Shown here one piece after another: positions 56,433 through 64,000 of a DNA stretch of 64,000 nucleotides. Within the stretch, counting starts at the first letter, position 1. Each line of letters opens with the position of its first letter. Under the pieces are notes generated by a model, which searched no databases, was not told the DNA's origin, and saw only the letters and a list, made by a program, of their open reading frames with translations. Source of the DNA: Papaver somniferum (Eukaryota; Streptophyta; Magnoliopsida; Ranunculales; Papaveraceae); the NCBI RefSeq assembly GCF_003573695.1, contig NW_020621936.1, forward strand, positions 12,958,001 through 13,022,000. Direction: 5' to 3'. Position numbers and translations under genes: made by a program.

Positions 56433-57021
56433 GACATGGCATGCCATTGGCATGATGGTGCAGCTGGCATGGTTGGCATGCATTTGGCGCGGTGACGTCG
56501 CTGGCATGGCATGCCATTGGCACGGTGGTGCGGCTGGAATGGTTGGCATGCCTTTGGCGCGAAGACGTGGCTGGCATCGCATGCCATTGGCACGGTGGTG
56601 CGGCTTGCACAGTTGACATGCCTTTGGCGCGGAGACGTTGTTGGCATGGCATGCCATTGGCACGATGGTTCGGCTGGCATGGCTGGCATGGCATGCCATT
56701 GGCATGGTGGTGTGGCTGGCATGCCTTTGGCGCGAAGATGTGGATGGCATGGCATGCCATTGGCACGGTGGTGCGACTGGCATGATTGGCATGTCTTTGG
56801 CATGGAGACGAAGCTAGTCAGCTCTGAGGGCTCTGCCGTGGAGCATAGCATGTATATAAAAAAAAAGGTACCTTGGGTAAATTTCACGTAGACATATTGA
56901 ATGGCTCAATAAATGTGCTAGTGGAGACATTGGTACTCACAACTTCGTTTCCTTACAGAGTGACGTCATGTCAGACCTAGGTTTTACAATTTTAACCCTA
57001 AGCTAAAAACCACCATCAACA

Positions 57022-57434
57022 TGGAGTTACGCTCGAAAAAATATTGGGAAGGGTGGCAGCGGCTCTGGCTCTTGTGATAGGAGGCGTCTCGCTGGAGGGA
57101 ATGTTTCATACGCCTCTGGTGTTGGTGCTAGAGGATGCAACACCATGGGACGTGTTGATTGGGCTTGCAGACGGTATATTGGTGTTGCTCATTCCCTTCT
57201 GCTCTCATCTGATACAACCACATACTCTGTTAGCATCGTCATCGGCGAAGGCACATACCTCAGACAAGGATTCAACATTTTTTGTGTCATCTCTGAAATT
57301 GGTGGCGTTCTTCAAGCGAATATTTGTTGGCTCTTGCCACGGCTGCTACGCCATACTCTTTAAGAGAAAAAACGTCTCATTTTGTAGATTGACAATATCA
57401 GCTTGATTTGCGACAACATCTTCTAATATTTTTG
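57022..57434 (-). other. Outer Z internal DNA, resumed
   Basis: This continues the outer Z interior broken at 21591. It starts with the TSD TGGAG and is co-linear with about 25960-26060 and 52220-52300 (GGGTGGCAGCGGCTCTGG). The CACTA element follows at 57435. ORFs of 72 and 120 codons on the plus strand have no recognisable similarity. Confidence 0.75.
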
Positions 57435-57639
57435 CTCTAGTGGAAAACACCAATTCCGCGACCGCTAGGACACGTCATATATATGAGTTAAACGACCTGT
57501 TCTAGGGTTCTCTGAATGGGTCGTTTATAAAGCGTTTTTTAATTGCACGACCCTAACTGCATGGGTCTCTGAACAGAGACCGTTTCTTACGGTAACTAGA
57601 TGCTGACCCGCGATGCTGGTCGTAGATTTGAATTATAAT

Positions 57640-59075
57640 ATAAAAAAAATACAGATTCAGATCAGCTGAAATGTCTGAATGGCTGAATCTGAATTAATCT
57701 TACTGGCATTTTAGTCAAACATCCAAGTCAAATCAAGTCAAACAGTCAAGTTAAGTCAACTACAGTAAACTCAAATTAATGTCAAACTGAAATTCAAATG
57801 CAACCTCAAATTTAATTGAAATTCAAATGCAACTGAAATTTAACTGATATTCAAGTGAAACTTCAAATTTAACTGAAATTTATAATCAAAATGACAATTT
57901 TAACATTCATTCATTTTATCCATTGGGTTTAAAATTACACAAAAAAATGATGAAACTATGAGTTCAGAAAAATACATTTCCAAGCTAGCTAACAACAAAA
58001 CAATAAGCTCATCTGATGATGAACTTTGCCAATACTTCATATATCAAGTAGAGCAATGTGTTATGTCCCTGGTTCACATACGACGAAGACAATCGTTCCT
58101 GCAAAGCAAATCAACATCAGTACAATGACTTTATTCAGTTCTTAATACATGGTAGAACAAAATAAGTTGCAGAACATGCTTCATAATCTCTTTTAACATA
58201 AGGTCAAGTCACAAACAAAGTGAATAAAGCAGTATGAAGATAAGGCAGTACAATTGCTGGTGGTTAAATTGTTTGCTTCCTCAGTATGGACTATTTTACT
58301 AAAAAAAACAACAGATCTTTCTAAGGCAAGTAACAGATAAAACTCAAAATAAAACCATTGGCATTTTGGTGTACACAAAATTGAACTCCTAAATTAAGAC
58401 AAAAACGGCTCACAACTGCCCACCAGGTATTACAGTAACCCCAATGCGGCAGCTACAATTCATAAGCATCAGATTTGAAGGGACTTGTGTGCAATGTTCC
58501 AAACAAATATGAATCTCAAACAAGAATATAGTTACAACACCCATTAGCACTTCATTCAAACTGAACTAGATGAGAGGGACTTGTGAGCATGATCAAGAAA
58601 ATTTGAAGTATAGGACGTTGGTGCAACTAAATTCATCCCTATATCTGGTTATAGGGAAAAAAACATGATACGACCACAAACCTTGACCATAAAATGGTTC
58701 GATGTGTACCTATGGTGATGAAATGGGTTTGGTGTTGTAAGCCTTGGAAGTAGCTGCTCATTGTGATGACCTTCTGAGTTCAATGAAAGTTGTAAGAGAA
58801 CATTTTAGATAATGATTGTATCCAATTATAGATAGATAATTTCACAAAAGAAGAAGAGAAAAGTGATTATGTTGTCTTTCCTTGTTAAACAACTCAAAAA
58901 TTGTTCTTGCAGGAGGAACCCATTCATAGTTGCAAAGTAGAACTCCCGAGGCTTCATCACCTGATGTTTTGAGCAACAGTAAATACTTAAACTCGTTAAT
59001 ACTACTAATAATAAATGTTATCTCAACCTCACATGCTGGTATAAAAAACTAAGAAAGCTAAATTGATCGACCTTT
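57640..59075. other. AT-rich CACTA interior, left
   Basis: Imperfect repeats of AACTGAAATTCAAATGC-type units lie at about 57775-57890. The rest is AT-rich and non-coding as far as I can tell. It may be the 3' untranslated and flanking DNA of the captured gene. Confidence 0.5.
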
Positions 59076-61390
59076 TTATTCAAGCTCCTCAAGCTCGACT
59101 GCGCTTTTCACTTTGTAAGAGCGAACACGGTTAGCTGTTTTAAAGTCAGGTCTCATGGGCCTTGTAAGAGTAGTGTAGGCTACATCTAAAGAAGTCAAGC
59201 TGCATCATCCTGGATTAAAGAAAAACAACCAGTTACCTTTTCGTCATCGTATTTCTTGGCCTCGACTTCCTTCTCCTCCTTATTTTGGGATCATCTCTTT
59301 CCTTGTTTGATTCAGATGCTGCTTCATAACTCTGTAACCAGAATATAACATTAACCATGAGAACGATTCTGCTTATCCTAAACCAAGTAAAAGTAGAAAA
59401 TATCTAAGAACAAGCCCTAAGTACTCATGCTTAATACAAGACATAACCTAAAGACAAAAGAAAAGAAACATAGGATTCACCTTGATATCCACCATTACCA
59501 TTTCCATCATGGTAACCAGTAAGATGCACTTTACAACCACTGCTCAATAATTTAAAAACAATTTCATCTTCCTCCTCATCAAACACCAAATCCAAATGAA
59601 TCGATTCTGTCAACCTTGCTCAAGGATTTTCACATTGAGGAACTTGTCAAAAGGATCATCCTGTCAACAAGTTGAAGTTTAGAAAAGGTCAAATGATGCA
59701 AATAACATTCCTTACAAAGAGTAAAATGTTGAACTAAGCTATAAGCTATGAAATATGTTTCTTGTGTTGGACAATGGCACACTCACCTATTATCAAATTC
59801 ATGTAATAAAGATGCAGAATAACATTCTCACGGCAGAAGCTAAGGTGAATATTTAGGCATCAGATATGAATATTTATCATGATTGACAGACAGAGATCTT
59901 AACGTTTATCAGATTTGGACACTACATATGCACATAGGTAATGCACATAGATCATTCATTCCCTAAAATCATTCACTGTAAACAAAAGAGAGACCTAAAA
60001 TCCATGGTAATGAAATATAAAGGTTAAACTTCTCATTTTAATAGTTTGAAATATCTTTTATACATACCCATATGATGCAAGCTTTCTAAATTTATTAAAG
60101 TATTACCGAGAACAAAAAATCTGATACAAAAATGTAACAACTAGTCATATTGTCTACACGGTTTCTAGCTTATACAGATAACAAATTGAACATCTTAAGC
60201 AATAAAATCATAAGCTAACATTAGCGAACCACTTTAGATACGCAATATTTATGCTACATTCGATGAAAACCAGCTACAACTTGAACTAAAAGATGACAAA
60301 TTCACACAAAAATTACTAACCCATCCCAATATATGACACCTAACACAGTTCCTATCACTTTTTACTCAGAGTCTTAACATCACTTTGTAATATGATGGAT
60401 AGAGATGGTATGACCTGCTAACCAAGAAAAATGGTGGGACTGATATGATATATATGAACTAATCAATTACTTATATCATAGCACAGGATATCATCAGTAC
60501 TCACAAGTGACAGCAGTAAAGGTGGTAGTCTGTAGATATATAGACTTCATAAATCTCACTTTTCTTTCAATAAGAATATGCTACTCAATTCATGAAATCC
60601 AAACTACTACAATTACGAAAGCAAGTTTCATATGTTAAGTAAAAATCAGAATATATAATCTACCATTCCAAGTATCTACCAGAGGATCCTTCCATATCAA
60701 TTGAGACAAAATTAGTCAGCAACTAAATCAGTTAAAAACTGAATTTAAAAAAACCCCAAATTCAGATAAAACTTTCACATCAAAATCAGTTACAATTAAA
60801 CATATCCACCAATTACCTAGACCCGAATATAAAATCAAGTTGAATGAAAAGAAAAAAAATTAAAACCCAAATTTTGTACCTGATGAAGTTTGTAAAATCA
60901 AACCCTAATAACCGCACCAAATTGAGAAATCAACCTGAAATCAACCAATAATCGAAATATGGTTAAAACCCAATGAAGAGAATCAACCAAATCAACAAAA
61001 AGAAAAGAAAATTTTTTAAAACTGAATTTTTGTACCTGATGAACCCTAATAACCACACCAATTGAGAAATCAACCTGAAATCGAAAAATGGTTAAAACCC
61101 AATAAAGAGAATCTACCAGATCAAAAAATAAAGTTATAAGAAAAGAAAATAAGAGAACTTGAATTCAAACCCTAACTTTACCTGATGTTGTTTGAAAAAT
61201 AAAACCCTGCACAAAATAAAGAGATGTGAAGCTTTATCGAGTTTCCATTAGGTTTCTATTAGGTTTTCAAGTGAAAAAATTCATAGTGAACTCTGGTTAG
61301 TGGTGGTGGGGAAGAAAGAGGTGGTGTTCTGCTGCGGATAAGGTTTGGGCGAAGTGAAGTGAGAGAAAGGTATCGAGATATATATAGGCT
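59076..61390 (-). pseudogene. Captured gene fragment in the CACTA element
   Basis: On the minus strand the order resembles a plant gene: TATATATAT near 61376-61387; a C/A-rich leader; a donor ACATCAGGTAAAG near 61183; a long AT-rich intron-like stretch; exon-like pieces; and a stop at 59076-59078. Best exon candidates are the segment near 59660-59490 (FDEEEDEIVFKLLSSG, donor CAAGGTGAAT), 59331-59237 (acceptor TTACAG, donor AAAAGGTAACT) and about 59188-59076, which encodes TRPMRPDFKTANRVRSYKVK and ends VELEELE. I do not recognise the protein. The pieces do not join in one clean frame, so it is probably decayed. Confidence 0.45.
60876..61200. repeat. Local direct repeats of about 150 bp in the CACTA interior
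   Basis: GTACCTGATGAA...CCCTAATAACC begins units near 60877 and 61034, and a partial third begins near 61180. They lie in the intron-like region of the captured fragment. Confidence 0.65.
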
Positions 61391-61649
61391 CGATAATACA
61401 GAAGTTCAATCTTGACCGTGCAAAATGAAACGACCAGATCTGAAGCGGAGGTCAAGAGTCGTCGAATCGGTAGCTCATTGATGGCAAAATAGTAGATAAC
61501 TTTTCTAGTTCAGAGACGGCTGATTAGCCTCTCAGAATTTTTCCGTGTTTTTACCAAACCAGAGACCGCTATCTTTGGTCAACGGTCTAAATAAAGTCAA
61601 CGAGGGTCTCTGATGTGGGTTGCTAAATACCCATTTTCCACTAGTGTTG

Positions 61650-61877
61650 CCATACCTTCCATGGTGATTGGATTCCTAGCATTGGCGGCTTTGGAAGTGT
61701 TTGGGATCGCTGGGGTAACTCATGAAGCGGAAAGTTGGGATTGGTAATTGAAGTGAATTCTGGTTAATGATTGAATTTAGATCTAAGATCCACCATCTTG
61801 TGTTTGGGAAGATTGGAATGAAAATTGAGAAATTGGCTTCGCAACCGAGAGATTAACCTCCCATTGTGGTCGCCAAT
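61650..61877 (-). other. Outer Z internal DNA next to the 5' LTR, with PBS
   Basis: Resuming after the CACTA TSD, this stretch ends with the PBS complement CCTCCCATTGTGGTCGCCA (61857-61875) and AT. It is diverged but co-linear with 27460-27611. Confidence 0.82.
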
Positions 61878-64000
61878 TGTTTTGGGGTAAAAACTGATTC
61901 TGCTGTTTTTGGTAAATTTGGGTTTGTTGATGAGAAACGAATTCAAACCCTAAACAAATGTACTGCACATGAGTACTTTTAGATTCGAGAGATCAATCTG
62001 TAAGACTCTGGCCTAAACCAAGAAATGGTCGTTCCAGATTTAATTCGGTAAAGTGAAGGAGAAGGGTTGACCTTAGGGAGGGAAGCGAAGAAGGTGTTTG
62101 AGATCAGAATGTTGAATTATGAAGGTATGGCTATTTTATGACTTGTATCAGAATGTGGAACTGGCTTGCAGAACGTAAGCTATCAATTCTTGGTATTTTC
62201 TGGATACTTGTGTTGATAACACTTGTGTTGTGTTGAAATAGGTTGAAATCCTATTTATACAAGTCATGTTCGAACGCACCCTGATCTAGTAGGAAGTGGA
62301 GGCAGTTAGGTAGTGGAGAAGTGGGGTTGTGCAAAAGGTGGTGACCATCACGTTTCCATTATTGGGGAAGACTGGTCACCCTTTCACCCACTACTCTCAT
62401 TGATGTTAACCATCTGTCCTTTCTTGACATTTTCTCGTAATGGGCGTGTTGCACGCCGCACACTGTAAACCGCCAGACCAGTACCCCAGTGAGTATCCCC
62501 CATTTTGTGACATGTTTGATGTCTCGAGTATTTTCGTGGAAAATATGTAGCAGATTGCTGAGTGGGTCTTGTGTTCAAGACCTAGTTATTCTGACCAATC
62601 GCGCGCAAACTAGGCGGCGCGTAATCATGTGTAACGATCTAAGTCATGAGACTTTCCACAAGAAATAGTGTGTGACTCTATTAAGTTATTCATGGTTGAT
62701 CGTCTAGGATTTAATCTTGGACGGTAAATTCGGCTAGCGAAGTTGGATGACCGAGATTGTGATTTATAGAAGAGGGTGGCCGTTGATTATGGCCACATCT
62801 CGTTAGCGCCTGCCAGTAGCATAATGGCGTAATTCGGCGGCCATTATATCTTGGCATTTTGGTGTTACATCCAAATATGACCCAAAAATATTGACTCTAG
62901 TTGTCGTATCAAACTTAATGCCTTAGGTGGCATTATTTGGCATGGGACGGCATAGCGGTCTTAACCAAATTAGGGTTTAGCATGTAAAAGCCCTAATTAG
63001 TGTGTGCGGCTATGTTGACGCGATGACCACTAGGTGTTGGCGCGGTTTGGATTTATTTAATGCGTGTGGCGGGTTTAAAGCGACCTGATTGGTCGATGAA
63101 AAAGGGGTCGGCAAGCAGCATGGGGTCGGCCTCATTCTAATTGTGTGTAGCGCATTTAGACCGACCTGATTGGTCGATGGAAAGGGGGCCGGCAAGCATC
63201 ATGGGGACGACCTCATTCTAAGTGCATGTGGCGCATTTAGTGCGACCTGATTGGTCGATGGAAAGGGGGCCGACAAGCAACATGGGGTCAGCCTTATTCT
63301 AAATGCATGTGGCGCATTTAGAGCGACCTGATTGGTCGATGCAAAGGGGGCCGGCAAGCAGCATGGGGAGGCCTCATTCTAAATGCATGTGGCGCAATTA
63401 GAGCGACCTGATTGGTCGATGGAAAGGGGGCCGGAAAGCAGCATGGGGTCAGCCTTATTCTAAATGCATGTAGCGCATTTAGAGTGACCCGATTGGTCGA
63501 TGGAAATGGGTCCAGCAAGCAGCATGGGGTCGGCCTCATTCTAAATGCATGTGGCGCATTTAGGGCGACCTGATTGGTCGATTGGAAAGGGGGATGACAA
63601 GAAGCATGGGGTCAGACTCATTCTAAATGCATGTGGCGCATTTAGAGCGGCCTGATTGGTCGATGGGAAAGGGGGGACGACAAGGGCAACATGGAGCGTG
63701 TCATCCGGCTACAGGTGGTGCCTTCTAGGGAGAACTGGCTAGCCATGTGGCGCGGCCATGCCTCCTCTTGTTGCTGCTCCTATTTGCCGCAGCTCCTCTT
63801 TTATTTCTTGTTTTCTGATTTTTGGTAGGACTTTGCTCCTACTAGTCCATGGCGGATCAATTTCCTAGCTTACCTAGGTTTGGTATCGACCAATAGGGTT
63901 CGAGATATTGCGCAGGACGCAAAAACCTAATTTTTGCAAATTGATAAATTAGGTTAAAGAACTGAATTTTGCGGGTTTCCGCAAAATCAATCAATTTTGG
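61878..64000 (-). repeat. Outer Z 5' LTR, cut by the window edge
   Basis: It starts TGTTTTGGGG like the 3' LTR at 16067, and is co-linear with 16067 to about 18270. A TATA box (minus) is at 62252-62259, a degenerate hairpin at 62968-62999 and the 81-bp array at 63075-63690. About 0.4 kb should remain beyond the window. Confidence 0.88.
63075..63690. repeat. 81-bp tandem array in outer Z 5' LTR
   Basis: About eight copies of the GCGACCTGATTGGTCGATGG unit at a step of about 81 bases, the partner of the array at 17220-17965. Confidence 0.88.

Larger units (their letters stand above)
54740..56815. repeat. 70-bp tandem array of right inner Z LTR (with gaps)
   Basis: The same GGCATGCC-containing 70-bp unit as in the other inner LTRs, in two blocks (54740-55590 and 55800-56815) separated by a copy of the pre-array segment. 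Very long ORFs here, up to several hundred codons and including N stretches, come from the stop-poor repeat. Confidence 0.9.
21592..57021 (-). mobile_element. Inner Z element chain: LTR-internal-LTR-internal-LTR
   Basis: The segment starts TGTTTGAGGG (21592) and ends CATCAACA (57021). It is bounded by GGGAG (21587-21591) and TGGAG (57022-57026), a one-mismatch 5-bp TSD. Joining the two flanks gives a sequence co-linear with other Z internal copies near 25960 and 52220, so this is an insertion into outer Z. Inside are a truncated LTR (21592-23258), partial internal DNA (23259-27611), a complete LTR (27612-29672), full internal DNA split by two elements (29673-53501), and a complete LTR (53502-57021). 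One TSD around two units suggests unequal LTR recombination after a single insertion. Confidence 0.85.
53502..57021 (-). repeat. Inner Z right (5') LTR, expanded array
   Basis: It starts TGTTTGAGGG and ends CATCAACA, with a TATA box at 53871-53878 (minus). It is 3.5 kb as assembled, against 2.06 kb for the middle LTR. The extra length is a second block of about 1.05 kb that repeats both the 70-bp array and the roughly 200-bp single-copy stretch before it (54545-54740 and about 55592-55800). Two runs of N interrupt it. Confidence 0.88.
57435..61646. mobile_element. Non-autonomous CACTA-type DNA transposon
   Basis: The right terminus is TTTTCCACTAGTG (ending 61646) and the left is CTCTAGTGGAAAA (starting 57435): 13-bp inverted repeats of the CACTA class with one change (CA to CT at the left end). 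A 3-bp TSD, TTG, lies at 57432-57434 and 61647-61649, as CACTA elements make. Subterminal copies of an AGAGACC-type motif occur in both ends (for example 57565-57590, 61560-61615). No transposase is visible in 4.2 kb, so it would need one from another element. The interior looks like captured gene sequence. Confidence 0.85.
16067..64000 (-). mobile_element. Outer Z element: LARD-like LTR retrotransposon, right end off-window
   Basis: Orientation is minus. The 5' LTR begins at 61878 on the plus map, its PBS is at 61857-61875, the PPT is at 18688-18701 and the 3' LTR is 16067-18687. Both LTRs carry the same variant end, TGTTTTGGGG, and the same 81-bp tandem array, distinguishing them from the inner Z LTRs. 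The internal DNA (18688-21591, 57022-57434, 61650-61877; about 3.5 kb without insertions) has no protease, RT, RNase H or integrase. Long LTRs plus a non-coding interior define large retrotransposon derivatives (LARDs). The left flank ATTGA (16062-16066) should be the TSD; its partner is off-window. Confidence 0.85.

Noticed and set aside
54717..56792. Minus-strand ORF of several hundred codons, and equally long plus-strand ORFs
   Set aside because: They run through two N gaps and a 70-bp repeat that is stop-poor in all frames on both strands. The repetitive His/Ala/Pro/Cys-rich or Trp/Gly-rich peptides follow directly from the repeat period.

Overview
The window is plant nuclear DNA, very probably from a eudicot. 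It carries Athila-type and Tat-type Ty3 retrotransposons, tRNA-iMet-primed LTR elements and a CACTA transposon. I see no intact host gene, no rRNA or tRNA gene, and nothing bacterial or organellar. Essentially all 64 kb is transposons nested inside transposons, and many boundaries can be fixed by target-site duplications (TSDs) or by unoccupied copies of the same site elsewhere in the window. The species cannot be named from this sequence.

Left block (1-16066). An old LTR fragment of family X (15735-16066) received element Y. Y has long LTRs (1-1075, truncated by the window edge, and 13975-15734) and only about 0.6 kb of internal DNA. A complete X element (1197-13519, TSD AGCTT) inserted into Y. 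X has 2.8-kb LTRs, a tRNA-iMet primer-binding site (PBS) and a polypurine tract (PPT), but no gag-pol. It carries a broken gene resembling the 'putative plant transposon protein' family and a short hydrophobic ORF. A solo LTR of family Z (9994-12809) sits inside the 3' LTR of X.

Right block (16067 to beyond 64000). An outer Z element lies on the minus strand. Z is a LARD-like family: LTRs of 2-3.5 kb full of tandem repeats, internal DNA with no recognisable coding region, PBS TGGCGACC..., PPT AGCAGGGGACTTAA. Its 3' LTR is 16067-18687 and its 5' LTR starts at 61878. A second Z element (21592-57021, TSD GGGAG/TGGAG) inserted into its internal region and is now an LTR-internal-LTR-internal-LTR chain. 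The right-hand internal unit of that chain then received an Athila-type element (29737-39257, minus, TSD ACAGA/ACGGA) and a Tat-type element (40728-49885, plus, TSD AGGTT). The outer Z internal DNA also holds a CACTA element (57435-61646, TSD TTG) that appears to carry a captured promoter and exons.

Coding content is therefore retrotransposon gag, protease, RT, RNase H and integrase, all broken to some degree. To this are added an antisense, apparently spliced coiled-coil gene inside the Tat element, the X-borne gene, and the CACTA cargo. Two assembly gaps (55065-55325, 56067-56432) fall inside the 70-bp tandem array of the last Z LTR. The long ORFs over these arrays are products of repeat periodicity, not genes.
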